Shown: piece after piece, positions 1 through 9,382 of the stretch
Position numbering within the stretch: position 1 is the stretch's first letter
Layout: each line of letters begins with the position of its first letter
From: Candidatus Thiodictyon syntrophicum
GTDB lineage: Bacteria > Pseudomonadota > Gammaproteobacteria > Chromatiales > Chromatiaceae
Direction of reading: 5' to 3'
DNA: 64,000 bases
Assembly: GCF_002813775.1 (NCBI RefSeq)
Contig: NZ_CP020370.1
Span: forward strand, 124,001 to 188,000
The notes under the pieces: generated by a model
Databases searched by the model: none
What the model was told of the DNA's origin: nothing
Seen by the model: the letters and a program-made list of their open reading frames with translations, nothing else
Made by a program: the position numbers and the translations under genes

Positions 1-435
1 GAGGCCATCGTCGCCGCCTCGGGTTGGCTGTCCGCCTATTACCTGGAGGCCTTCGGCAAACAGTTGCAGGGCCCCCCGGCCGCGGATGTCGATACCGCGC
101 GTGAGCGGGTGGTGGAGGCCCGCAAGCGCTTGCTGCAACCGGTCAACCGCAATTACTTTGAAACCTGGCCGGAACATATCCGCAAGAACTTTGCCGAGCC
201 GACCAGCGCCCGCCTGTTCGCCCTCCTCGCCTGTCTGGCCGAGTTCGAGACCGGCCTGTCCGCCGACGGCCTGCTGCCCGCACTGAACGATGCCGCACTG
301 CCGCGCCGGGACCTGCTGCGCCTGCTCAATACGCTGGAAGAGGACGGCTTCATCGTCTGCAACCGGGAGGCCGACAGCTACCGCTTCCGGATGGAATTGT
401 TGCGCCTGTGGTGGCAGCGGTATCTGCCGGAGTAA
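1..435 (+). CDS. C-terminal part of an ATP-binding protein with winged-helix domain (5' end outside window)
   Basis: The frame is open from base 1, so the gene starts upstream of the window and only its last 144 residues are seen. No P-loop falls in the visible part. The C-terminal half looks like the winged-helix tail that follows many P-loop ATPases: a helical stretch (RLFALLACLAEFE), a recognition-like segment (DLLRLLNTLEEDGFIV), and a final RFRMELLRLWWQRYL, which resembles the 'F.s.llR.Ww' ending of such proteins. The stop lies 5 bp before the start of the next ATPase gene, so the two are probably co-transcribed. The ATPase assignment rests on this tail and on the neighbour. Confidence 0.6.
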   Translation, partial: EAIVAASGWLSAYYLEAFGKQLQGPPAADVDTARERVVEARKRLLQPVNRNYFETWPEHIRKNFAEPTSARLFALLACLAEFETGLSADGLLPALNDAALPRRDLLRLLNTLEEDGFIVCNREADSYRFRMELLRLWWQRYLPE

Positions 436-439
436 GGCG

Positions 440-3421
440 ATGACCGCGATCGATGTCATCGCCGTTTATGACCCGGGTAATCTCACCCCGGCGGACCTGG
501 TTGCCGGCTTCGTGGCGCGGGAACGCACCCTTGCCTATTTCATCAATGAACTGCGCCACCAGACCACGGCCGGGGCCAGCCCGCGCCATCATCTCATCGT
601 CGGTCAGCGCGGTATGGGCAAGACCACCCTGCTGCTGCGCCTCGCCGTCGCCATCAATGAGGAGGCGGGGCTGGCCGCACATCTGTTGCCCCTGACCTTC
701 CGCGAAGAACAATATAATGTCATCAACCTGCACGTATTCTGGCGCAACGCCATCGAATCGCTCCTGGACTGGCTGGAGCAGCAGGGCCGCACCGACGAGG
801 CCGCGGCACTGGAAGCAGCACTGAACGCGGCCGAGACCGCCTATGAAAAGGACCGTAAGGGGCAAGGCGACGGCGCTGCCGCGTGGCGCGTCTTTCAGCG
901 TGCCGCCGAGCGCCTGGGGCGGCGGCCGGTGCTCTTTCTCGATAATCTGAACCTGATCCTGGATGCCCTGAAAAAGCACGATTGGGGTCTGCGCGACCTG
1001 CTCCAGCAGGTCGACGGACCCTTGGTCATCGGCGCGGCGGCGGCCTATCCCAAGGGCCTGTCGGACCGCGGCGCGGCCTTCTTCGATTTCTTTCGCATCA
1101 CCACCCTGGAGCGACTGGAGATCGCCGAGGTTCGCGCCTGTCTGCAACGTCTGGCGGCCAAACGCGGTGAGCCCGGGGCTCGCGTCAGGGACCTCCTGGC
1201 CCGTGACCCCGGACGGATCGACGCACTCACCGAATTGACCGGCGGCAACCCGCGCACCCTGGCGGTCCTGTACCTGCTCCTGGAGGGCCAGGCGGGTGAG
1301 GACGCCTTCGCCGACCTGGAGCGCCTCCTGGACCGGATGACACCGCTGTACAAGGCCCGCACCGAGGAGGCCGCCCCCCAGGCGCGCGCCGTGCTGGATG
1401 CGGTGGCCCTGAACTGGGACCCGATCACCGCCAACGCGGCGGCGCGCGAGTCCGGGTTGGACGTGACCGCGGTCAATGCCCAACTGGCGCGGCTGGAGAA
1501 CGACGGCTATGTGGAAAAGGTCGAGGTCAGCGGCAGCGGGCGTTCCGGCTATCAACTGGTGGAGCGCTTCTTCAATATCTGGTACCTGATGCGCCACGGC
1601 AGCCGCCGGCTGAAACAGCGGGTGCGCTGGCTGACCTGCTTCCTGCGCGGGTTCTATTCGCCCGGCGAACGCGAGGGGCTGGGCCGCGAGATCCTGGGTT
1701 CGGGCAATTACCAGGGCCGCGCCGATTGGATGCTGGCGGTGGCGAAGAGCCAGGAAGACGGTGTCTATCGCAAAGCACTGACCCATGCCGCCGGGCGCGA
1801 CCTGTGGCAGCAGTCGGAGGTCCGCGAGCGGATCGAGCGGCTGGTTGATCTGCGCGATATCGATCCGGAACAGGCGGATATGGTCGAACTGGAGCACCGG
1901 GTATCGGTGATGCAGCGGGAATGGCCGACCGGGATGGATGCGCGGCAATTTTGGGAGCTATTGGGTGGGTCGCTGGAACTCGGCGGGGCGCAGAAGCGGG
2001 CCATTGTCGAGCAATTGCCCGGCATGGCGGCGGATAAGCTCGGCGAACTGGTTGCAACTTTGCGCAAAGAGGTTGCCGATCTCTGCAGAAGCTTGAAGTT
2101 AACAGAGGACGAGTTGGCGCCTTACCGTGCCGCCGTGCGGGATGGCAGTATCCGCCACCGCTATGACTGGGAGGGCGCAAGCGCCGCCGCGCTGCACGAA
2201 AGGAATTTCGACATCGCCGCCGTTGGGTGCCTGGTGATGCTCCAACATTTCGAGCGCGACCCCGACGCGGTGGACAAGATCCGGCAACGTTTTCCGGGGG
2301 AGACGCGGGGACTGTGGGCGCGCGTGGATTCCCACCCTCGCCTTGAAAAACCAGACACCGGAATTAGTGCACGTTATCGCGGCCACCGGCTCAAGGAACT
2401 CGGATTCATGCAGGAGGCGGAAACGGCCTTCCGCCGGGCCATCACACTCGTTCCCAAGGATGCAAATTCATGGCATTCACTCGGTTCGCTGCTACAAGAT
2501 CATCTGGGCCGCTACGAGGAGGCCGAAACCGCCTACCGTCAGGCCATCGTGCTCGATCCAACGTCGGCAAGCGGATGGCTCTGGCTCGGCAGCTTGTTGC
2601 AGCGGCACCTGGGCCGTTACGAAGAGGCCGAAGCCGCCTACCGCGAGGCTATCGCGCTCGACCCCAAGTCGGCAGATGCCTGGGTGTCACTCGGCTCGTT
2701 GCTGCAAGAGCTTACCGGCCGCTGCGAGGAAGCCGAAGCCGCCTACCGTCAGGCCATCGTGCTCGATCCCAAATGGGTATGCCCATGGGCCTACCTTGGC
2801 GCGTTGCTGCAAGACCGTCTTGGCCGTTATGAAGAGGCCGAACAGGCGTATCTCCAAAGTCTGAGACTGTGGGGGCAGGAGCCGACGAGTCAGCGCGGCG
2901 GAGGCAGCGGGAATGACGTACACGGCCTCCTGGCCTATCTGTATTGGTTCCACCTGGGCCGGCCCGAGGAGGCTCGCCGCTACGCCGAACTGGGACAGCA
3001 GGTGCCGGAAACCTATCTCGGTCGCCTGCTCGACGCCGCCCAACACCTGGCCGAAGACGCGCCCAAGGCCGCCTTCGACGCCCTCGACGCCGCGCTCGCC
3101 GAGGCCGACGCCAAGCTCTGGGTCCAATTCCTCGGGCGGCTGCAACGCACCCTGCGCCATGCCCATGCCAAAGGCTACGCCCCTAAGTTCCGCGAATGGA
3201 TGGAGGCCGCCGACTATCCCGCCCGCTACGCCCCCCTGTACTGGGCCTTCCTGGCCCTGCTCGAGGGCGAGGGCATCCTGCGCAACGTGAGCCCGGAGGT
3301 ACGCCGCACCGCGCTGCGCATCTATCAGGGCCTCGCCGCCAACGCCGCGCCGCCCCCGCCGGCCAAGAAGGCTGGCCGCCGCCGGGGCCGTGAGGCGGGG
3401 CCAGGGCGGGACGGGTCTTGA
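440..3421 (+). CDS. P-loop ATPase with winged-helix and C-terminal TPR repeats (STAND-like)
   Basis: A 993-residue protein. The ATG at 440 was chosen because it follows the upstream stop by 5 bp; the frame is open further 5' but overlaps the previous gene. Walker A is VGQRGMGKTT (about residues 54-63) and the likely Walker B is VLFLDNLNLI (about 164-173). A winged-helix-like segment follows at about 340-380 (VTAVNAQLARLENDGYVEKV). Residues about 645-810 hold four near-identical 35-residue TPR/Sel1-like repeats with the core LGRYEEAE.AYR.AI.LDP. The order ATPase, winged helix, TPR sensor is that of STAND signalling ATPases. No separate effector domain is recognisable, so the partly visible upstream gene may be a partner. 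The C-terminus is a basic tail (KKAGRRRGREAG). The biological role is unknown. Confidence 0.75.
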   Translation: MTAIDVIAVYDPGNLTPADLVAGFVARERTLAYFINELRHQTTAGASPRHHLIVGQRGMGKTTLLLRLAVAINEEAGLAAHLLPLTFREEQYNVINLHVFWRNAIESLLDWLEQQGRTDEAAALEAALNAAETAYEKDRKGQGDGAAAWRVFQRAAERLGRRPVLFLDNLNLILDALKKHDWGLRDLLQQVDGPLVIGAAAAYPKGLSDRGAAFFDFFRITTLERLEIAEVRACLQRLAAKRGEPGARVRDLLARDPGRIDALTELTGGNPRTLAVLYLLLEGQAGEDAFADLERLLDRMTPLYKARTEEAAPQARAVLDAVALNWDPITANAAARESGLDVTAVNAQLARLENDGYVEKVEVSGSGRSGYQLVERFFNIWYLMRHGSRRLKQRVRWLTCFLRGFYSPGEREGLGREILGSGNYQGRADWMLAVAKSQEDGVYRKALTHAAGRDLWQQSEVRERIERLVDLRDIDPEQADMVELEHRVSVMQREWPTGMDARQFWELLGGSLELGGAQKRAIVEQLPGMAADKLGELVATLRKEVADLCRSLKLTEDELAPYRAAVRDGSIRHRYDWEGASAAALHERNFDIAAVGCLVMLQHFERDPDAVDKIRQRFPGETRGLWARVDSHPRLEKPDTGISARYRGHRLKELGFMQEAETAFRRAITLVPKDANSWHSLGSLLQDHLGRYEEAETAYRQAIVLDPTSASGWLWLGSLLQRHLGRYEEAEAAYREAIALDPKSADAWVSLGSLLQELTGRCEEAEAAYRQAIVLDPKWVCPWAYLGALLQDRLGRYEEAEQAYLQSLRLWGQEPTSQRGGGSGNDVHGLLAYLYWFHLGRPEEARRYAELGQQVPETYLGRLLDAAQHLAEDAPKAAFDALDAALAEADAKLWVQFLGRLQRTLRHAHAKGYAPKFREWMEAADYPARYAPLYWAFLALLEGEGILRNVSPEVRRTALRIYQGLAANAAPPPPAKKAGRRRGREAGPGRDGS

Positions 3422-3463
3422 GACCAGGTCCCGCGTCTTTGGCCGCTTGCGCAAGCGACGCTG

Positions 3464-3490
3464 TGGGAGCGGCTTCAGCCGCGACCAGGC
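3464..3490. repeat. Short dispersed repeat TGTGGGAGCGGCTTCAGCC (copy 1)
   Basis: The motif tgtgggagcggcttcagcc followed by gcgac also occurs inverted at about 22560-22592 and, slightly changed, at about 28471-28496. All three copies are intergenic. It resembles REP-type extragenic repeats. No function can be read from it. Confidence 0.6.
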
Positions 3491-3631
3491 GTCGCAAGCG
3501 CCCGCCACGTCGCAGGTTTCCGCAGCCTATGTCACGCCCTTTCAGGGCTGATCGTCCTTCTCCCGACACCCAGGGCGTTGCCCTGGGCTGGTATGTCGCG
3601 CCCCTTTGGGGCTGCCAGGTCGGCAGCGTTA

Positions 3632-3686
3632 CGCCCTCGTCTGATTTGCGCTTATTTGCGTTCATTTGCGGCTAAATACTCTTTTC
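3632..3686. repeat. Half copy of the ATTTGCG inverted-repeat element at the 3' end of the kinase gene
   Basis: The arm reads gatttgcgcttatttgcg, then ttcatttgcggctaaatact. It matches the right arms of the complete elements at 10823-10985 and 48803-48967. It abuts the stop of the 3691 kinase gene, just as the complete copy abuts the stop of the paralogous kinase at 10987. No left arm is visible nearby. Confidence 0.65.
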
Positions 3687-3690
3687 AGGC

Positions 3691-6600
3691 TCACTGGACC
3701 GGCCGCACCCGCGCCCGGATCGCCGCCCGCAAGGCCGCCGGGTCGAGCGGCTTGCGCAGCACCAGGGGCCGCCCGGGGAGGTCGTCGAGGCCCGCCAGGG
3801 CGCTGTCCTGGCCGGTCATGAGGATCACCGGCAGCCCCGGCCGCTCCCGCGCCAGGTGCCGGAAGAGGCCGATCCCGTCCAGCGTGGGCATGGCGATATC
3901 GGAGAGCACGAGATCGAACCCGGAGTCCTGGGCCAGGAGTGCGAGCGCGGCCTGCCCATGTTCCGCCTGGGCCAGGTCCACCCCGCCCAGGGTCAGCAGC
4001 CGGGCCACCGCCTCGCGCACCCGCGGGTCGTCATCCACCACCAGGACGCGCAGCCCCGGGGGCAGCCCGTCGGACCCCGGGTCCGCGACGGCGGCCGGGG
4101 GTGAACGCGGGTCGGCGTCGGGTAGCGGCGTCGGCTCGCTCACGGCCGGCAACAGGAGCCGGAAGCTGGTGCCGCAACCCGGGCGCGATTCCACCACCAG
4201 CCCGGCCCCGGAGCGGGCGATGAACTCCTGCACCATGAAGAGCCCGAGCCCGTGGCCGCGCTGCTTGGCCTTGGTGGAAAAGAGCGGGTCGAAGATATTC
4301 GGGAGGATGGCGGGCTCGATGCCGCTGCCCGTATCGGTCACCCGCAACTCCACGCAGTCCATGGCCGGGCGGGTCCCGACCGCCAGGCGGGTGTCGTCGA
4401 CCCCGGCGCTGGGCGCGGCCTCAATGCGCAACTCCCCGCCCGCGGGCATGGCGTCGCGGGCGTTGAGCGCGAGATTGAGCAGCGCCGCTTGTAGAAAGCC
4501 CGCGTTGGTGCGCGCCTTGAGACCGGGCGCAATGGCGATGCTCAGGCGGATGGCCGCGGGCAGGACCTGCTGCAGGATGCGTGCCAACTCGGCGACGGTC
4601 TCTTGCAGGTCCACCGGCTCCAGCGGGACCCCCCCGGCGCGGCTCAAGGAGAGCATCCCGGAGGTGATGACCTTGGCCTGACCCAGGGCGCTTTGGGTCT
4701 CTTCCAAGACCTGACGCAGTTCGGGATCGCTGTCAGCCCCCGGCAGGCCGATGCTCAGGAAGTAGATGTTGGCATCGATGACCCCCAGCAGGTTGTTGAA
4801 ATCATGTGCGACCCCACTCGCCAGGTGGCCGATGGTCTCGCGCTCGCGCGACTCCACCAGGTCGTGCTGGATCTGCTCCTGATAGCGCATGGCCGCCAGG
4901 CGTTGGGCGATCAGCCGCAGCATCTGCCGCTCCGGTTCCCCCAGATTCAGGGCCGACTGGGTCCCCCACAGGGACAGGATCAGCGTTTCCGTCGGCCCGT
5001 CCGGCCGGGGGGCGTCGAAGGCGAGCCCTACGCAGGAGTGCAGGCCCGAGGTTGCCGCGGCCCCCGGCAGGCGGTCGATGCCCAGAACACAGGGGGTGCC
5101 GCGATGCGCCAGGGTCTGCGCCAGGACGGCCTGGAACATCGCCGGTCCGGGTCCGTCCGCGCCCTCACCGGGGAGTGCGATCAGCACCTGGTGCCGCTGG
5201 TCATCCTCCATCACCCCCAGGACCGCCGCCGCCGCCCCCAGGGTCCGGCAGCCGAGTTCCAGCAGGGCGCGGTCCTTGTCCGCGGGCGGCAGCGGCCGGT
5301 TGATCAGGTCCACCAGTTCCTCGAGCTGGGCGGCATGGCGGGTCTCGTTCTCGCGGATCAGGTCCTGCGCCAGGTGGCGATCGGTGATGTCCGTGTCGAT
5401 GCCGCGGTAGCCCAGGAAGGTGCCGTCCGGGGCCAGCATGGGTGCCCCGCTGCTCATCAGCCATACCCGCCAGTTCTGCACCCCCAGGCAGAGCCGGTCG
5501 AAGTCCCGGATCGGCTCACGGCGCTGCATGATGGCAAAGACGGCGGCCTTGACCGTGGCCCGGTCCGCGGCCGGCAAGAGATCGTAAAAATGCTGGCCGA
5601 TCAGTTCGTCCGCCCGATAGCCAAGGATCTGTTCGCAGACCGGGTTGACGTAGGTGTAGCGTCCCTGGGGGTCGATCTCCCAGCTCATGGAGCGGCTCTG
5701 ATGGGCCAACTGCTCATAGCGGGCGTTGCTCGCGCGCAGGTCCGCCGTGGCGTGGGCGCGGTCCATGGCCCCGGCCAGGACGCTGGCAAAGACCTGGAGG
5801 AAGCGGATCTGCATCGGCGACCAGTCCCGCGGGGCGCGCACGGCGTCGAAGCCGACACAGCCGAGCAGCACCTCGCCGACGGCCAGTGGTGCGACGAGCA
5901 TCGACTGGATTGCCTGGGCGCGGCACATCTCCTGCTCTCGGGACCAGGCCGCGGGCAGGTCCGTCACCCGGGGGATCACGACCGGCTCGCCGAGCCGCAA
6001 TTGGAGCATCAATTCCGGTAGCGTCGAAATGGGGATCGCCTGATTCTGCGCCAGCGCGGGGGCCACACCCGCCGCCGCCCACTCCAGGGTGTTGGTGAGG
6101 GTGCCCGCGGACTCATCGAGCAGGATGACGTAGCTGCGGTCCGCATGGGCGAAGCGACCAACGCGCTCGAGCGCCTCCGCGGTCAAGGCATCGAGCCCCT
6201 GGTCGGGCACGCCGAGCAAGCGCACGGCCAGTGCCAGCAGTTCGTCGACCATGGCTTCGCGCTGGGCCAGCGCCGCCTCGGCCTGTTTGCGCTCGCTGAT
6301 GTCCTGGTGGATGCCGGACATCAGCCGCGGGGCCCCCGCGGCGTCACGTTCCATCACCCGGCCCTGGTCCAGGACCCATATCCAGTGCCCGTCACGGTGG
6401 CGCATGCGCAGGTCGCACTCGTAGCCATCCAACTCGCCCCGGAAGTGCGCCTCCAGCAGGGCCAGGCTCCGCTTCAGGTCAGCGGGCTCCGTGAGGTCGA
6501 TCCAGGTCTGGATGCTGAGCGGGGCCAGGTCGGCCAACTGGTAGCCCAGGATCTCGGCCCAGCGCGCGTTGACCAGGATGACACCGGTCTGGACCTCCCA

Positions 6601-8358
6601 CTCCCAGGTGCCGACCCGGGTCCCGGCGATGATATTGGACAGGCGCCGCCGCTCCGCACTCAGGGCCAGTTCCGCCTCCTTGCGCTCAGTGATGTCGATG
6701 CTGATCCCTTCGATTGCGCTGACCCGGCCTGCGGGGTCGTGCTGGACGCGGGTGCGGTAATGCACGCTGCGCTCGTCCCCGTTGAGCCGACGGATCCGCA
6801 CGTCATGCTCGTCGGTGAGGTCCTCGCCGGCCAGTACGGAGCGCAGTTGGCTGGTGATCAGGCCCCGGTCCCGCGGATGGACACGGCGCAGGAAGTTCTC
6901 CAGCGTCGGCGCGACGCTGCCGGGGGCGTAGCCCAGGAGTCGGTAGCCCTGGTCCGACCACTCCACCTCGTTGGTGCGCAGGTCCAGATACCAGCTCCCC
7001 ATGTCGGCGATGCGCTGGGACTCGGCGAGGCGTGTCTCGCTGCGGTGCAGGCGTTCGCGCAGGCGCGCGGAGTCCAGGTTTTCCTGCGCCAGGGCCCTGA
7101 AGCTTGTGGTCAGGGATCGCGCCATCGCGGCCACCGCGTCCGCCAACTGTCCGGGCTCCCGCAACCGGCCGGGCCTCGGTGTGGGCCAGGGCCGGTCCTC
7201 GCGGATGGCGGCGGGCAGGGCCGCGGTGACCTCCACCAGTTCGCGCAGCGGGCGGACCAACTGCCGACTCAGGGTCTGGGCAGCGGCAACGCCCAGACCC
7301 GCCAGGGCCAGGAGCACCAGAAGGATTCGGGTCACGGTCTCCTGCAGCCGGTCGATCAGGGGGGCGGCGTTGAATTCCACCGCCAACAGGCCGGCCGGGG
7401 ATGCGGGTTCGCCGGGGACCTCCATGCGGTAACGCGCGCCGCGCCAGCGGGCCATGCGCGAGGGGAGCCGGCCGCTGGGCAGGATGATCGTCAGTCCCGC
7501 GGTTCCGGTGGGGATACCGGTTTCCCGCCGGGGCAGCTTGCCGAGATCGCCGCCCGGCGGCGCCGACCACTGAACCTGCGGCTCGCTGCCCGCCGGGAGA
7601 TGCTCGTGCAGGAGTCGATTCAGGTGCTCGCGTTCTGCTTCGCGGTCTGCCGCACTGCGGCCGTCCAGATGGTACCGGGGTCCCAGGTGATGGACCGCCA
7701 GCTCGGCGAAGAGCCCCAGCCGCTCGGCCTGTTCGGCCTCCAGGTGGCCCTTCAGGTCGCGGCTCTGCCAGGTCGTGATCAGCAGGGAGGGCACCAGCAG
7801 GCTGGAGAGCAGGACGCTGAAGAGGACCTGCGCGACCGGGAGGGCACGGCGACGGCGGCTCAGGTCGACCGCCAACAGCATGAGACCGGCGAGGGCGGCA
7901 TTGAGGATGCCGTTGAGTGCCTGCTTGACGGCGACCAGCAGGGTTGGCGGCCAGCCCATCCCGAGTCCCCAGTGATAGCAGAGCAGGACCAGCGGGATGC
8001 CGATCAGGAACCAGTAGAGGGTCACCGAGACCGCGAGCGGCGGTGCGTCGCGGCCGCGGCGGCGCGTGCGCGCCCGGTGCCAGGCGACCGCGACCGCCTC
8101 GCCGACCAGGATGATCAGGGCATAGGGGTGGTCCCAGAGGAACCAGGTGTAGGCGCCGCCGACCAGGGCCACCAGCAGGCCGGGCCAGGTCCCCAGCCAC
8201 ACCAGGGCCAGCAGCACCGCAATCGAGCCGAACAGGACATCGACACCGAAAAACAGCGGCAGATTGACATAATTGCCGAGCAGGGCGAGCAGCGCCAGCG
8301 CGGGGGTGGCGACCAGGACCCGGGTCAGGCCCGGTCCGGGCGGGGCCGGGAGCGGCAC
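3691..8358 (-). CDS. Membrane-bound hybrid histidine kinase (PAS/GAF multi-sensor, C-terminal receiver)
   Basis: About 1555 residues from a GTG at 8358. The frame is open to 8523, but that would overlap the receiver gene at 8441. No ideal ribosome site precedes the GTG, so the exact start is unsure. Order: hydrophobic multi-span N-terminus (about 1-200), a periplasmic-like stretch, another membrane span and HAMP-like linker (about 330-400), two PAS (about 445-690), GAF (about 700-870), PAS (about 880-1000), GAF-like (about 1010-1155), a phosphoacceptor box GHLASGVAHDFNNLLG (His near 1185), an HATPase with N box (NLALNARDAMPAGGEL) and G boxes (DTGSGIE, GHGLGLFM), and a receiver (LVVDDDPRV, LVLSDIAMP). 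The paralogue at 10987-14496 shares the N-terminus, H-box and receiver plan. The small receiver gene just upstream is the likely partner. Confidence 0.85.
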   Translation of the reverse strand: MPLPAPPGPGLTRVLVATPALALLALLGNYVNLPLFFGVDVLFGSIAVLLALVWLGTWPGLLVALVGGAYTWFLWDHPYALIILVGEAVAVAWHRARTRRRGRDAPPLAVSVTLYWFLIGIPLVLLCYHWGLGMGWPPTLLVAVKQALNGILNAALAGLMLLAVDLSRRRRALPVAQVLFSVLLSSLLVPSLLITTWQSRDLKGHLEAEQAERLGLFAELAVHHLGPRYHLDGRSAADREAEREHLNRLLHEHLPAGSEPQVQWSAPPGGDLGKLPRRETGIPTGTAGLTIILPSGRLPSRMARWRGARYRMEVPGEPASPAGLLAVEFNAAPLIDRLQETVTRILLVLLALAGLGVAAAQTLSRQLVRPLRELVEVTAALPAAIREDRPWPTPRPGRLREPGQLADAVAAMARSLTTSFRALAQENLDSARLRERLHRSETRLAESQRIADMGSWYLDLRTNEVEWSDQGYRLLGYAPGSVAPTLENFLRRVHPRDRGLITSQLRSVLAGEDLTDEHDVRIRRLNGDERSVHYRTRVQHDPAGRVSAIEGISIDITERKEAELALSAERRRLSNIIAGTRVGTWEWEVQTGVILVNARWAEILGYQLADLAPLSIQTWIDLTEPADLKRSLALLEAHFRGELDGYECDLRMRHRDGHWIWVLDQGRVMERDAAGAPRLMSGIHQDISERKQAEAALAQREAMVDELLALAVRLLGVPDQGLDALTAEALERVGRFAHADRSYVILLDESAGTLTNTLEWAAAGVAPALAQNQAIPISTLPELMLQLRLGEPVVIPRVTDLPAAWSREQEMCRAQAIQSMLVAPLAVGEVLLGCVGFDAVRAPRDWSPMQIRFLQVFASVLAGAMDRAHATADLRASNARYEQLAHQSRSMSWEIDPQGRYTYVNPVCEQILGYRADELIGQHFYDLLPAADRATVKAAVFAIMQRREPIRDFDRLCLGVQNWRVWLMSSGAPMLAPDGTFLGYRGIDTDITDRHLAQDLIRENETRHAAQLEELVDLINRPLPPADKDRALLELGCRTLGAAAAVLGVMEDDQRHQVLIALPGEGADGPGPAMFQAVLAQTLAHRGTPCVLGIDRLPGAAATSGLHSCVGLAFDAPRPDGPTETLILSLWGTQSALNLGEPERQMLRLIAQRLAAMRYQEQIQHDLVESRERETIGHLASGVAHDFNNLLGVIDANIYFLSIGLPGADSDPELRQVLEETQSALGQAKVITSGMLSLSRAGGVPLEPVDLQETVAELARILQQVLPAAIRLSIAIAPGLKARTNAGFLQAALLNLALNARDAMPAGGELRIEAAPSAGVDDTRLAVGTRPAMDCVELRVTDTGSGIEPAILPNIFDPLFSTKAKQRGHGLGLFMVQEFIARSGAGLVVESRPGCGTSFRLLLPAVSEPTPLPDADPRSPPAAVADPGSDGLPPGLRVLVVDDDPRVREAVARLLTLGGVDLAQAEHGQAALALLAQDSGFDLVLSDIAMPTLDGIGLFRHLARERPGLPVILMTGQDSALAGLDDLPGRPLVLRKPLDPAALRAAIRARVRPVQ

Positions 8359-8440
8359 CGGGGTGTCTATGGCGGTGTCGATGATCGCAACTCCTGCCGT
8401 CTCCCGGGCGACCGGCCGCCGGCCCCTGGCCCGGTGCTGG

Positions 8441-8839
8441 TCAAGCGGTCGACGCCGGGGCGCACAACTGCCCGAGCAGGGTGCGCAGTTGTTCCGGTCG
8501 GAGCGGTTTCTGGATGGTCGCATCCACCCCCAGTTGTTCGCTCACGGCCAGGACATGGGTCGGGTGGCCCCGCACGATGTCCCCGCTGATGGCGATGATC
8601 CGGGTCCCGGGGGCGATCAGGCGCATGCGCGCGATCACCTCGAAGCCGTCCAGGTCCGGCATATAGATGTCCACCAGCAGCAGGGCGGGCGGGTCCGCCG
8701 CCATCGCGGTCAGGGCCGCCCGGCCATCGGTAAAGGTCTCGCAGCGATAGCCCCAGGCCGCGATCAGGCGGGCGGTGGCGGCGAGCAGGCGTGGGTCATC
8801 GTCGATCAGCACGATGCGGGGATTGATGGTCGCGGGCAT
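8441..8839 (-). CDS. Single-domain response regulator (CheY-like receiver)
   Basis: 132 residues, a receiver domain and nothing else. The acidic pocket is IVLIDDDPR, the phosphoacceptor Asp lies in LLLVDIYMPDLDG, and the conserved Lys is in IQKPL. The ATG at 8839 follows an AGGAGG-like site in ctcaggaggccgaccccatg, which fixes the start over a longer open frame. It lies upstream of the large hybrid kinase on the same strand, so they probably form one transcription unit, with this protein relaying phosphate or acting by protein binding. Confidence 0.88.
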   Translation of the reverse strand: MPATINPRIVLIDDDPRLLAATARLIAAWGYRCETFTDGRAALTAMAADPPALLLVDIYMPDLDGFEVIARMRLIAPGTRIIAISGDIVRGHPTHVLAVSEQLGVDATIQKPLRPEQLRTLLGQLCAPASTA

Positions 8840-8963
8840 GGGGTCGGCCTCCTGAGGGCGCGAGCGGGCCGGATGGATCTCAAAGCAACTCAAGAGGATT
8901 TGTCCGCAAATAAGGAATGGTTCGCTAATAAGTTAAACAAGTCCATTTGGGAATGCCTTTGGC

Positions 8964-9088
<125 letters not shown>

Positions 9089-9197
9089 GTCGAACTAATC
9101 CTGTCAATCCGCTCTGATATCCTGGCTCTTGCTCGATCGCCGGACTGTTATCGAGACGTCCGCTTCGCGGTACCCGTGATCCTAGAAAGAGCAGTCA

Positions 9198-9345
9198 TCC
9201 ACAGATGAACACAGATGAACACAGATTATTCATTGGCTTACGCTTGGTCTGGGGCTCACCTTGCGGGTGATTGCGACAGTAGCGATAAGCGCATGACAAT
9301 TTGAAGAACATCTGTGTTCATCTGTGTTCATCTGTGGATTTTAGG
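9198..9345. repeat. Inverted repeat with CACAGATGAA arms
   Basis: The left arm has two copies of cacagatgaa in the context atccacagatgaacacag. The right arm is its reverse complement (ctgtgttcatctgtggat). The interior of about 75 bp differs from other elements. The arms have the same tandem-heptamer logic as the ATTTGCG elements here, and the left flank (agaaagagcagt) is shared with the element at 10823. It may act as a bidirectional terminator or be a MITE-like repeat. The rest of 8840-9382 shows no gene. Confidence 0.7.
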
Positions 9346-9382
9346 GTGATGCGCCGGCGGCTGCGCGCCGCAGCCTGGATCC

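Noticed and set aside
2470-2880. Direct DNA repeats of about 105 bp that look like a repeat array
   Set aside because: They are in frame and encode TPR units of the ATPase.
6145-8589. Long open frame on the plus strand opposite the first hybrid kinase
   Set aside because: Its residues are Gln/Arg/Gly-rich without motifs, while the minus strand encodes a clear kinase. Long antisense frames are expected in high-GC DNA.
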